Part shown: one piece after another, positions 55,938-64,000 of the stretch
Layout: every line of letters begins with the position of its first letter
Numbering within the stretch: position 1 is the stretch's first letter
Source of the DNA: Magnetovibrio blakemorei
Lineage (GTDB): Bacteria > Pseudomonadota > Alphaproteobacteria > Rhodospirillales > Magnetovibrionaceae
Reading direction: 5' to 3'
Length of the DNA: 64,000 nt
NCBI RefSeq assembly: GCF_001746755.1
Contig: NZ_MCGG01000027.1
Coordinates: 38,917-102,916, forward strand
Made by a program: the position numbers and the translations under genes
Notes under the pieces: generated by a model
What the model saw: only the letters and a program-made list of their open reading frames with translations
The model's database searches: none
What the model was told of the DNA's origin: nothing

Positions 55938-57002
55938 ATGAATATGAATTTGAAAAAGACGACCCTACAGCGACGAATTGGTGTGGTTGGTCTGTCCGCA
56001 CTGTTCGTCTCTCAAGTTCTATTGGCGCCAGTTCTATTGGTGCCTGTGCTCTCAAAATCGGCTTTGGCCAACGAAAGCTTGTTGGGTGGTCGTGCGTTCT
56101 CCCCTCCCGGCGAGACCATTCCCATGGGCGATGATTGGGACGCCAAAGGCATCACCCACACCACCAATACTGAAGTTGATTTGGCGGTGGCGCTGGATCA
56201 ACAACTTTACCCTGCCATGGGTCCGATGGTTGAGGCCTTCGCCAAAGAGCGCGGTGTGAAAATTGCAGTGCAAGATGGAACATGCGGCGTTTCAGCAGGC
56301 GTTCTGGCGAACAAAACCGCCGATATGGGCGGGTTCTGTTGTGCGCCCAGTGTCACCGACCGATTGCCAGGGCTTACCTATCATACCGTCGGCATTGGCG
56401 CATTGGCGCTGATCACCCATCCGTCAAACCCGGTCAACTCGGTATCCTTAAACGAGGCACGCGCTCTTTTTGGCAATAACATCCGCGATTGGAGCGAACT
56501 GCCCATGAGTGGAATGAAACTTGGTGACTCGGAAAAGGTTCGTGCTGTTACGCGATTGCATTGTAAAATTCGCCCCGGTCACTGGCGGCTGATTTTAGAC
56601 ACGGAACAACAGTTTGGCTGGAACATTACTGAAGTCAGCGCCATCAAGGATATGATTTCACAAGTGTCGTCCACGCCGGGCTCCATCGGCTATGAAACCT
56701 TGTGGCACATCGACCAGAAAGGCCTGCAAGAGAGCCGCCCGCTTAAGACGCTGTTGGTTAACGATACAGACCCCAGAGACTTGAGCGCCGTTGCCACGGG
56801 CAAATACCCGCTTTATCGCGTCTTCAACATCACCAGCTGGGGAAGCGGTCCGGCACACACAAAGCTCGGTACGGAATTGGCCGCTTATCTGGTTGAGCAT
56901 GCCTCACAAATGGAGGCAAAATTCGCCATTGTCCCGGCCCAAGATCTTCGCAAAAACGGATGGATATTCGAAGGTGACGAACTGATTGGCGAGCCCAAGT
57001 AA
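55938..57002 (+). CDS. PstS-like periplasmic binding protein
   Basis: 354 residues from ATG 55938, with GGGGAG upstream. Signal peptide about 10-45 (ending SALAN). The body (KIAVQDGTCGVSAGVLANKT, DMGGFCCAPSVTD, then IGALALITHPSNPVNSVS) matches the PBP_like_2/PstS fold for oxyanions. Two adjacent Cys in GGFCCAPS are unusual. No ABC permease or ATPase follows. Instead a 993-residue histidine kinase begins 25 bp later, so a sensory role is likely. Phosphate is the family default; molybdate, tungstate or another anion cannot be excluded. Confidence 0.75.
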   Translation: MNMNLKKTTLQRRIGVVGLSALFVSQVLLAPVLLVPVLSKSALANESLLGGRAFSPPGETIPMGDDWDAKGITHTTNTEVDLAVALDQQLYPAMGPMVEAFAKERGVKIAVQDGTCGVSAGVLANKTADMGGFCCAPSVTDRLPGLTYHTVGIGALALITHPSNPVNSVSLNEARALFGNNIRDWSELPMSGMKLGDSEKVRAVTRLHCKIRPGHWRLILDTEQQFGWNITEVSAIKDMISQVSSTPGSIGYETLWHIDQKGLQESRPLKTLLVNDTDPRDLSAVATGKYPLYRVFNITSWGSGPAHTKLGTELAAYLVEHASQMEAKFAIVPAQDLRKNGWIFEGDELIGEPK

Positions 57003-57027
57003 CCCGATAAAGGCCTAATAAAGGAAA

Positions 57028-60009
57028 GTGCAAATTAGCCGGTTACAAGACACATCTTTAATCTTTCGCATACTGCTGATGGCGGTCACCTCAGCGGTTG
57101 CCATCTGGCTTGCGCTTGATCAATATCACACCAATGCGCTCTCCAAAATCTACGAAGAAGATTTTACGGCCCGCCTTCATGATCAGGCGCAGCGTGATCG
57201 CATGCGCTTTAACGACGCCGTGCGCCAACAGTATCAGACCTCACACCTCATCGCCGATACGGCCAAAATGCAGCAAACCATTCAGGTCCTCATCGCCAAT
57301 TCCGGAAATTGGAACGATGCCGAGGCCTCTTTTGACCTGCCCGATGGAAACGATGCCTCTTGGCTGCCGGATCGCGCCATCTTGCGCAACACCCATATTC
57401 CTGATTTTTTGCTGTTGCTGGACCCGCAATTGCGGGTGCGCAAGCGGTTCAGCCCTTATCATGCAACCCTACCCGACGTGTACATCCGCCCAAGCCAGTT
57501 GTTGATTGAAAAGAGCCTCCACCAAACCCTTATGAGCGAACAGGCCGGAGTGCCCAGTCTCATATCGACCGCCAAAGTATTTGGCCCAACGGGCGATTTA
57601 TTGGGCTATGTGATGGCCATTTCTGAGATCAATTCAGAATTATTGCTGGCCAGTCAAAAAACCTTTTTGGCCACGGACAACATCGTCGTCATTGCCTTGG
57701 GCAGGCCCGAAGTGGTTATCGCCAGTTCCGACGAAGCGCAAATTAAACTGGGCACGCCGATGGCGCAGTTGTCGGAACGTTTCATCGTGACCGGCAATAC
57801 GTTTTTTGATTATGGCTCATCGGAAATCCAAACCAACTTTCTCAGCCTTATTCCGCGGGCACGCTTTAAGGCCCTGATGGAACCGGTCATAAGCCAAGAC
57901 CGCCAACAACGCGCCCTATTGGCGGCACTGTTGATTGGATTGCTGATCCTGACTTTGACTTATTTGATGCGGCGCATCGGTGTGTTGACGACTAAAGTTG
58001 CACTTTTCTCGGAGCACCTGTTTGGCCGTTCTGCACCCAGCCAAGTGTCCGACGGCGATGAATTGCACAAGATGGAACAGCAATTCAATCATCTGACACA
58101 AGAAATCATCGCGTCGCGCGATGCGCTTAAAGAACAAACCCGGCTGAAAGTGGAAGCCATTCTTCAACGCGCCCAAGCGGAAACGGACTTTGAACGGCTG
58201 AATATTTTGATGGCCGTCACAGACGCCTTGGGCGTGGGTGTTTTGAAAATTGTAAATCAAGAAACAATCGCAAAAACCGCCGTTATGCAGCGCTTTCTTG
58301 ATGATTGCGGCGGTGCAAAAACCTTTTTGCAAGCCACGCCTGGGGTTGATCTTGAGGTCGAAGACGCTCATCATAACCAGCGCACTTTTGAAATCATTCG
58401 CGCCGACACCATCGGTAAAGACTTGATGCTCGTCACAGACGTCACCGAACGACGGCAACAAGACCGCGTCATCCACGATCTAGCCCTTTTCCCACAACAA
58501 AACCCCAGCCCGGTCATCCGCATATCTAAAAAAGGCACATTGCTCAACGCCAATCCGGCCAGTCAGAGCTTGATGGAAGATTGGAACGTAGCAGAAGGCG
58601 ACCTCGTGCCTGCACACATTCGTAAAGTGGTTCTGCGTACTTTAGATGACCACGAAAACTTTCATCAAGACGTGGTGATCGGTGAAAGCATCTTCACCAT
58701 TGTCTTTAGCCCTTCGCCGGATGGTGAATACGTCAACGGTTACGGCATGGACATCACAAGCCTCAAAGTTGCAGAAATGGCTTTGAAAAACGCCAATGAT
58801 GTCCTTGAGCAACGGGTTAACAACCGCACCCGAGAAATGAAACGTTCCGAAAGCAACCTCAAAAATGCCCAGCGCATCGCGCACCTGGGCAGTTGGAGCC
58901 ACAACCTGCAAACGGGTGACTCGTACTGGTCGGAAGAGCATTATCGGATTTTGGGTCTGGTTCCCGATTCCGTTCCGCCATCGCTTGAAACGTTCTTCGA
59001 CACCGTTCATCCCGACGATTTATCGTATGTTGAAAGCTCCATTCGTGAAGCCATGGCCGATTTGCATGATTACGTTTTGGAATACCGGGTTGTTCACCCC
59101 AATGGTGCCATCCGCATGATCGAGGAGTTGGGTCAGGTCACCACCGATAGCTTTGGTCGGCTGCTGGAATTGTCAGGATCTCTCCTCGACATTACAGAGC
59201 GCAAAAAAGTTGAAACCGAGCTGCGCATCGCCAAGGAACATGCTGAAATGGCCTCTCGCGCCAAAAGCTCATTCCTGGCCAACATGTCCCATGAACTGCG
59301 CACACCGTTGAATGCCATCATTGGCTTTTCCGATTTGATGACCAATGAAATCTTAGGGCCCGTCAGCAACCCGCAATATATGTCGTACTTGAAAGACATT
59401 CACGACAGCGGCCAGCATCTGCTCAGCGTCATCAATGACGTGCTGGATGTGTCGAAGATTGAAGCTGGCAAATTTACCATCGACACACAAGATGTGCACC
59501 TCAGTGAATTGCTTGAAAAGGCTTACCGTTTCACCGCTGGTCAAGCCCAGGCCGCAGGCGTGCGGCTGAAGATGGACTTTGACGACAATCTGCCTTTGAT
59601 CAAAGCCGATCCGCGCAAAAGTCTGCAATTGCTGCTCAATATTCTCTCCAATGCAACCAAGTTCACGCCGGAGGGGGGAACCATCACCGTTGAGACGACC
59701 CTGGAAATCACGCATGTCCGGGTCAAAGTCACCGACACCGGCATCGGCATGACACCTCGCGAAGTGGCCCGCGCCCTTCAGCCCTTTGAACAAATCGATA
59801 CCCGCCTTGAACGGCGCTACGAAGGCACTGGATTGGGGTTGTATTTATCGAAAATGTTTGCTAAACACGGCAACGGGAACCTCGAAATTTCATCAATCAA
59901 GGGCAAAGGCACCATCATTTCGATCACCTTCCCGCTTGCGGATTTACACATCCACAAGCCCTTAACGCCCCCCCAAATTCCTCATGATGTTGAGAGCAAC
60001 CACAGCTAA
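57028..60009 (+). CDS. Large multi-PAS sensor histidine kinase
   Basis: 993 residues, beginning with GTG 57028; the first helix would be cut by later starts. TM1 about 11-31, periplasmic sensor about 32-290 (Cache-like), TM2 about 295-313, coiled coil, then a degenerate PAS about 390-470, PAS about 485-595, a PAS_3 about 615-730 (GSWSHNLQTGDSYWSEEHYR), HisKA with H755 ([18 protein letters not shown]) and HATPase about 850-975 (GTGLGLYL). No receiver. It probably works with the binding protein encoded just before it. No response regulator in the window follows it. Confidence 0.87.
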   Translation: MQISRLQDTSLIFRILLMAVTSAVAIWLALDQYHTNALSKIYEEDFTARLHDQAQRDRMRFNDAVRQQYQTSHLIADTAKMQQTIQVLIANSGNWNDAEASFDLPDGNDASWLPDRAILRNTHIPDFLLLLDPQLRVRKRFSPYHATLPDVYIRPSQLLIEKSLHQTLMSEQAGVPSLISTAKVFGPTGDLLGYVMAISEINSELLLASQKTFLATDNIVVIALGRPEVVIASSDEAQIKLGTPMAQLSERFIVTGNTFFDYGSSEIQTNFLSLIPRARFKALMEPVISQDRQQRALLAALLIGLLILTLTYLMRRIGVLTTKVALFSEHLFGRSAPSQVSDGDELHKMEQQFNHLTQEIIASRDALKEQTRLKVEAILQRAQAETDFERLNILMAVTDALGVGVLKIVNQETIAKTAVMQRFLDDCGGAKTFLQATPGVDLEVEDAHHNQRTFEIIRADTIGKDLMLVTDVTERRQQDRVIHDLALFPQQNPSPVIRISKKGTLLNANPASQSLMEDWNVAEGDLVPAHIRKVVLRTLDDHENFHQDVVIGESIFTIVFSPSPDGEYVNGYGMDITSLKVAEMALKNANDVLEQRVNNRTREMKRSESNLKNAQRIAHLGSWSHNLQTGDSYWSEEHYRILGLVPDSVPPSLETFFDTVHPDDLSYVESSIREAMADLHDYVLEYRVVHPNGAIRMIEELGQVTTDSFGRLLELSGSLLDITERKKVETELRIAKEHAEMASRAKSSFLANMSHELRTPLNAIIGFSDLMTNEILGPVSNPQYMSYLKDIHDSGQHLLSVINDVLDVSKIEAGKFTIDTQDVHLSELLEKAYRFTAGQAQAAGVRLKMDFDDNLPLIKADPRKSLQLLLNILSNATKFTPEGGTITVETTLEITHVRVKVTDTGIGMTPREVARALQPFEQIDTRLERRYEGTGLGLYLSKMFAKHGNGNLEISSIKGKGTIISITFPLADLHIHKPLTPPQIPHDVESNHS

Positions 60010-60191
60010 CCAAGGCTTTGGGGGGTGAAATTTACGATATCGTCACCGCCCCTCCCTCAATGTCTTATGTCTGACAATTGTCGGGCGGTTTTCACACGCT
60101 TCCCTTTCGCCTAATAGCAAAACTCCACAAAATCAATTCCTTACAGATTTGGCATAACAATTGCTGGAAAGCTGTTGAATATGCTAACTTT

Positions 60192-60216
60192 CGTTATGTA
60201 GCCGACATACATAACG
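60192..60216 (+). promoter_or_regulatory. ModE operator
   Basis: CGTTATGTA (60192-60200), a 7-bp spacer, and TACATAACG (60208-60216) make a perfect 9-bp inverted repeat. It is close to the ModE box (CGTTATATA...TATATAACG). It lies 17 bp before the modE start and just after a TATGCT -10-like box (60179-60184), so molybdate-loaded ModE would repress modEABC. Confidence 0.85.
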
Positions 60217-60233
60217 CAGACGAGGACAAGATT

Positions 60234-61034
60234 TTGACCCATGCGGATGTAGAAGCCGCCCTGACGTTTTTGGTACAGGGCACGTCGAAGGTCGGGGCGG
60301 ACCGCATTGCCCTGCTGCACGCGATCGGTCAAACGGGATCTTTGACCAAAGCCGCAAAGAACTTAGGGCTCAGCTACAAAGGGGCCTGGGACGCGGTCAA
60401 AACCATGAACAACATGCTGCCAAGCCCCGTGGTCATCACCCAGGCAGGCGGCAAGTACGGCGGGGAAAGTATCCTCACCGAAGATGGTCGGCGGATGATT
60501 TCCGCGTTTCACCACCTCCAATCTGAACTGGAGCGCTTTACCGCACAACTGTGCCAGGGCGGGGCGCAAACATTTGAAGACAAAATCCCCCTACTGGAAG
60601 GACTGTTCATGAGGACGAGCGCCCGAAACATGCTGCGCGGAACGGTAAGCGCCGTCATCCCCGGAGCTGTGAATGCCGAAATACACCTCAAAGTGTCCGA
60701 TCAGGTGGAACTGGTGGCCATCGTCACCGAACCCAGCGTCATTGATTTGGACTTGCATGTGGGTGGCAATGCCATCGCGCTTATCAAGTCCAGCTTTGTG
60801 ATTTTGGCACTGGATCAACCGGGTTTGCGGCTTTCGGCACGCAATCAAATCAAAGGCATTGTCTCCCATGTTGAAGACGGAGCCGTAAACGCGGAAGTTG
60901 CCGTTGACATCGGTCAGGACAAAACCATCACCGCCATCGTCACCCGACAAAGTGTTCAAGTGCTGGATCTTAAACCGGGTTGTGCCGTGGTGTGCTGCGT
61001 CAAAGCTTCCCACATCATTTTGGCTGTAGAGTAA
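60234..61034 (+). CDS. modE: Molybdenum-dependent transcriptional regulator ModE
   Basis: 267 residues from TTG 60234, chosen because GAGGA lies 8 bp upstream and the HTH then begins properly; an in-frame extension to 60078 would cross the operator. The N-terminal winged HTH is about 12-110 (GQTGSLTKAAKNLGLSYKGA). Two Mop (TOBE) domains follow: MRTSARNMLRGTVSAVIPGA and LRLSARNQIKGIVSHVEDGA. Molybdate binding makes it a repressor of its own operon. Length is as in E. coli ModE. Confidence 0.92.
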   Translation: MTHADVEAALTFLVQGTSKVGADRIALLHAIGQTGSLTKAAKNLGLSYKGAWDAVKTMNNMLPSPVVITQAGGKYGGESILTEDGRRMISAFHHLQSELERFTAQLCQGGAQTFEDKIPLLEGLFMRTSARNMLRGTVSAVIPGAVNAEIHLKVSDQVELVAIVTEPSVIDLDLHVGGNAIALIKSSFVILALDQPGLRLSARNQIKGIVSHVEDGAVNAEVAVDIGQDKTITAIVTRQSVQVLDLKPGCAVVCCVKASHIILAVE

Positions 61035-61039
61035 AGATC

Positions 61040-61786
61040 ATGAAAAAAATATTCCCGATCATCGCTCTCATCTCGATTTGTCTCCCCTTTGCGTTGTCGG
61101 CCCATGCCGACACCACCAACGTGGCGGTCGCCGCCAATTTCACCGCCGCCGCGAAGGACATCGAAAAAGCCTTCAAGTCCGCCACCGGGCACGATGTGGT
61201 GCTGAGCTTCGGTTCCACCGGCAAGCTGTATGCGCAAATCATCAAAGGTGCACCGTTCGACGCGATCCTTGCAGCCGATGCAGCGCGCCCAATTAAATTG
61301 GAAGCGGACGGGCAAGCGGTGGCGAACACACGCTTCACCTTTGCGTTCGGCCAAATCGTCTTGTGGTCGCCGCAGGACGGCGTAGATGTACGGTCTCTGC
61401 TCTCTACGGGGAACTACAACAAGTTGGCCATCGCCAATCCCAAAACTGCGCCCTATGGTGCCGCCGCCCAGGAAGCCCTGGAAAAAATGAATTTGATGAA
61501 AATGGCCCAGGGCAAACTGGTTCAAGGCGACAGCATTGCCCAGACCCATCAATTCGTGTCCACCGGCGCAGCAGACTTGGGCTTTGTCGCCTTGGCTCAG
61601 GTGGCTCTGGATGGGTCCGGATCAAAATGGGCCGTGCCCTCAGATCTCTACGCCCCCATCGCACAGCAGGCTATTTTATTGAACAAAGGCACAAACAATC
61701 CAGCTACGATCGCATTTCTCGACTTCCTCAAAAGCTCAGAGGCCATAACAATCATCAAATCTTATGGTTACGGAGTTGAAAACTAA
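61040..61786 (+). CDS. modA: Molybdate-binding periplasmic protein ModA
   Basis: 248 residues from ATG 61040. Signal peptide MKKIFPIIALISICLPFALS ending AHA. VAVAANFTAAAKDIEKAF, LSFGSTGKLYAQI, ADAARPIKLE and IANPKTAPYGAAAQEAL are the ModA anion-binding blocks. It captures molybdate or tungstate for ModBC. It is 5 bp after modE. Confidence 0.95.
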   Translation: MKKIFPIIALISICLPFALSAHADTTNVAVAANFTAAAKDIEKAFKSATGHDVVLSFGSTGKLYAQIIKGAPFDAILAADAARPIKLEADGQAVANTRFTFAFGQIVLWSPQDGVDVRSLLSTGNYNKLAIANPKTAPYGAAAQEALEKMNLMKMAQGKLVQGDSIAQTHQFVSTGAADLGFVALAQVALDGSGSKWAVPSDLYAPIAQQAILLNKGTNNPATIAFLDFLKSSEAITIIKSYGYGVEN

Positions 61787-61789
61787 GCT

Positions 61790-62455
61790 ATGGGACAAGC
61801 GGTAGAACTCACCCTCAAACTCGCCGCAGTGACGACGATCATTTTATTGATCGTCGCCACCCCGCTGGCGTGGTGGCTGGCCCGGTCCAAGTCTTGGGGT
61901 AAAGAAATCGTCGGTACTTTGGTGGCATTGCCGTTGGTTCTGCCCCCCACCGTGTTGGGGTTTTATTTGCTGTTGATGCTCAGCCCCGACGGCCCCATCG
62001 GCGCCCCCGTAAAGGCTGTGTTCGGCACCACCTTACCGTTCACCTTCACCGGTTTGGTGGTGGGTTCGGTGATCTATTCGCTGCCGTTTATGGTTCAACC
62101 CGTGCGCAATGCCTTTGAAGCCTTAGGGGACCGCCCCTTGGAGGTCGCAGCAACCTTGCGCGCCAGCCCGTGGGATGCGTTTGTGTCCGTCGCCCTGCCC
62201 CTGGCGCGCCCCGGTTACCTGACCGGAACCGTGCTGGCTTTTGCCCACACCGTTGGCGAGTTTGGCGTCATCTTAATGCTGGGCGGCAACATTCCCGGAG
62301 AAACCAAAGTGTTGTCGGTGGCCATTTATGACCATGTGGAATCCCTGGAATATGCCCAAGCGCATATCCTGTCGGGGGGCATGGTGGTGGGCGCGTTTGT
62401 CTTGATTTTGCTCATGACCTTGGGGCAAAAACGATGGGAGCGGAGGATCAAATGA
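61790..62455 (+). CDS. modB: Molybdate ABC transporter permease ModB
   Basis: 221 residues with about five helices. [18 protein letters not shown] and the EAA loop [14 protein letters not shown] are ModB features. Starts ATG 61790, 3 bp after modA. Stop overlaps the modC ATG (ATGA). Confidence 0.95.
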   Translation: MGQAVELTLKLAAVTTIILLIVATPLAWWLARSKSWGKEIVGTLVALPLVLPPTVLGFYLLLMLSPDGPIGAPVKAVFGTTLPFTFTGLVVGSVIYSLPFMVQPVRNAFEALGDRPLEVAATLRASPWDAFVSVALPLARPGYLTGTVLAFAHTVGEFGVILMLGGNIPGETKVLSVAIYDHVESLEYAQAHILSGGMVVGAFVLILLMTLGQKRWERRIK

Positions 62456-63597
62456 GTTCCTCAATCGGCATCGACGCGTACTTCGCCGGCCCCATAGGCG
62501 ATTTTAAACTCAAAGCCGCCTTTCATGTGCCCGCCACCGGAGTCACCGCGCTGTTTGGACCGTCAGGCTGTGGCAAGACCACGGTGTTGCGGTGCTTGGC
62601 CGGACTGATGCGCATGCCCGGCAGTTCCCTGCGCTTCAACCGCGACGTCTGGCAATTTGAAAACCGCTTTGTGCCCCCGCATAAACGGCCTATTGGCTAT
62701 GTGTTTCAAGAAGCCAGCCTGTTTGCCCATCTCTCGGTTCGCCAAAATTTGCTGTTTGGGGCCAAGCGGGCATTTAAAGACAGCTCCGCCCCCGCTGTTG
62801 TCGGCGTGGCTTTTGACGAATTGGTGGATTTGTTGGGTATTGAAGCGTTGTTGGCGCGCGCCCCCAACAAGCTGTCGGGCGGTGAACGTCAACGCGTCGC
62901 CATTGGCCGGGCCTTATTATCAAGGCCCAAATTGTTGCTCATGGACGAGCCGCTGGCCGCCTTAGACACCGCCAACAAAGACGAAATTTTACCCTATTTG
63001 GAAAAGCTTCACGCTCATCTGGCCATTCCGGTCGTGTATGTCAGTCATGACATGGCCGAGGTCGAACGCCTGGCCGATCATATGATCTTGATGGATCAAG
63101 GCCGGGTCCACGCCGCTGGGCCGCTGGACAGTCTGGTGGCGGATTTAACGCTCCCGTTGGCGGGCAGCAAACAAGCCGCAGCGCTCTTGGATGCACGCAT
63201 CGAAGCCTATGACACCGATTACGACCTCAGCCACTTGTCCGTGCCGGGCGGTCAGTTGCTGATACCGGGGCATTTGGGTCTGAAGGGTCAACGTCGCCGC
63301 GTGCAAATCGCCGCCACCGACGTGTCCATTGCCCTCACCCACACCACCGACAGTTCCATCAACAACGTCTTGGCGGCGCGCATCATCGACATGAAACCGA
63401 TCACACAGAGCCAGCTCAACGTCTCTTTGAAATTGGGTCACGATGGGAGCGGTGGACGTATCTTGTCGCGGGTGACGCGCAAATCGTGGGATCGCCTCAA
63501 CCTGCACATCAACGCCCACGTTTACGTCCAGCTCAAATCCTTAGCCATGGTGGGCGGCGTTTATGAAGGGGCGCACGTTCCGGAAGACAAGGCCTGA
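62452..63597 (+). CDS. modC: Molybdate ABC transporter ATP-binding protein ModC
   Basis: 381 residues from ATG 62452, GGAGG upstream. Walker [10 protein letters not shown], signature LSGGERQR, Walker [14 protein letters not shown]-loop VSHDMAE. The C-terminal TOBE/Mop domain is about 305-370 ([14 protein letters not shown]). Last gene of modEABC. A 12-bp tandem repeat (GGCCTGAAGACG at 63591-63614) straddles its stop. Confidence 0.95.
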   Translation: MSSSIGIDAYFAGPIGDFKLKAAFHVPATGVTALFGPSGCGKTTVLRCLAGLMRMPGSSLRFNRDVWQFENRFVPPHKRPIGYVFQEASLFAHLSVRQNLLFGAKRAFKDSSAPAVVGVAFDELVDLLGIEALLARAPNKLSGGERQRVAIGRALLSRPKLLLMDEPLAALDTANKDEILPYLEKLHAHLAIPVVYVSHDMAEVERLADHMILMDQGRVHAAGPLDSLVADLTLPLAGSKQAAALLDARIEAYDTDYDLSHLSVPGGQLLIPGHLGLKGQRRRVQIAATDVSIALTHTTDSSINNVLAARIIDMKPITQSQLNVSLKLGHDGSGGRILSRVTRKSWDRLNLHINAHVYVQLKSLAMVGGVYEGAHVPEDKA

Positions 63598-63617
63598 AGA
63601 CGGGCCTGAAGACGGGG

Positions 63618-64000
63618 CTAAACGGTTGATGGCGGGACGACAATGTTTTGAGGAAAATGAAGGGTGACCGTCGTTCCCTTGTCAGGTTCGCTCTCAACAT
63701 GCAGGTCGCCCCCTAACAACTCCATGATTTTACGGCTTAAGGAAAGCCCCAGACCGGTTCCCTGATAACGCCTTGATAGAGAATTCCCATGGATCTGCTT
63801 AAACGGCATAAGCGCCACCTCGACTTGATCTTTGGTCATGCCGATCCCTGTGTCGGAAATTGTGATGGTGTGGCCGAAGGCGTCACGGGAATTGCGCATG
63901 ACAACATGACCGCAGTCCGTGAATTTTATGGCGTTGTTGAGCAAATTGATCAAAACCTGTTTGGTGCGCACGGAATCCACATTTAAAAATGGCAAGTTGC
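63618..64000 (-). CDS. Histidine kinase, C-terminal ATPase part (cut by window edge)
   Basis: The last 125+ residues of a kinase on the minus strand; the reading frame is open to the window edge. HATPase motifs are present: QVLINLLNNAIKF (N box), SDTGIGMT (G1), and [18 protein letters not shown] (G2). This stretch resembles the kinase at 36180 ([18 protein letters not shown]), so the two are probably paralogues. Sensor part unseen. Confidence 0.9.
   Translation of the reverse strand, partial: NLPFLNVDSVRTKQVLINLLNNAIKFTDCGHVVMRNSRDAFGHTITISDTGIGMTKDQVEVALMPFKQIHGNSLSRRYQGTGLGLSLSRKIMELLGGDLHVESEPDKGTTVTLHFPQNIVVPPSTV

Noticed and set aside
63591..63614. Tandem GGCCTGAAGACG repeat at the modC stop
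   Set aside because: Two short copies only; likely a local slippage event with no sign of function.

Overview
The window reads as a stretch of chromosome from a chemolithoautotrophic alphaproteobacterium, most like marine Rhodospirillales of the Magnetovibrio/Varunaivibrio kind. This is inferred from content: a form II RuBisCO (cbbM) with a divergent cbbR, flavocytochrome c sulfide dehydrogenase, an Isp-type uptake [NiFe] hydrogenase, PII/GlnA behind a sigma-54 promoter, DUF1127 and ParE. No marker settles the species. I see no prophage, CRISPR array or complete insertion sequence.

Layout. 1-4457: carbon fixation I (cbbM-cbbQ-cbbO leftward, cbbR rightward), with a small palindromic MITE-like element between cbbQ and cbbO. 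4609-7744: an RBBP9-type hydrolase, an EamA permease and a membrane-anchored protein gene broken by a T8 homopolymer. 7821-14033: carbon fixation II, a leftward set of glpX-type FBPase, class II-like phosphoribulokinase, transketolase and class II aldolase, preceded by a highly structured 125-nt intergenic segment and a response regulator that lacks its phospho-acceptor Asp. 14404-18718: an electron-transfer block with a duplicated tetraheme cytochrome, a NapC/NirT cytochrome and FccAB. 19109-22258: small membrane proteins, a LysR regulator, DUF1127, a second phosphoribulokinase (class I) and tRNA-His. 22303-26800: a Cache histidine kinase, glnB and glnA. 27610-38432: mobB-hypC, hydrogenase maturation and structural genes (hynD, hupH, hynS-isp1-isp2-hynL), nickel uptake (DUF1007-NicO), another histidine kinase and mobA. 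38651-55626: mostly housekeeping (rlmJ, csp, parE, argC), exporters, a diguanylate cyclase and a polar amino acid ABC operon. 55938-60009: a PstS-like binding protein next to a large multi-PAS histidine kinase. 60192-63597: a molybdate regulon with a near-textbook ModE operator (modE-modA-modB-modC). The window ends inside another histidine kinase.

How it fits together. Electrons from H2 (hydrogenase, Isp1/Isp2 to quinone) and from sulfide (FccAB, possibly exchanging with the tetraheme and NapC cytochromes) could power CO2 fixation by form II RuBisCO. Nickel uptake, HypC, HynD and HupH serve the hydrogenase. Mod and MobA/MobB supply bis-MGD molybdenum cofactor to enzymes outside the window. 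PII-GlnA couples nitrogen status. Several histidine kinases (22303, 36180, 57028 and the partial one at 63618) have no response regulator beside them.

The items most worth a second look are the unusual FccAB/NapC/tetraheme block, the two phosphoribulokinases of different classes, the structured RNA-like segment and pseudo-receiver regulator in front of the Calvin genes, the T8 frameshift, the binding-protein/kinase pair, and several perfect palindromes.
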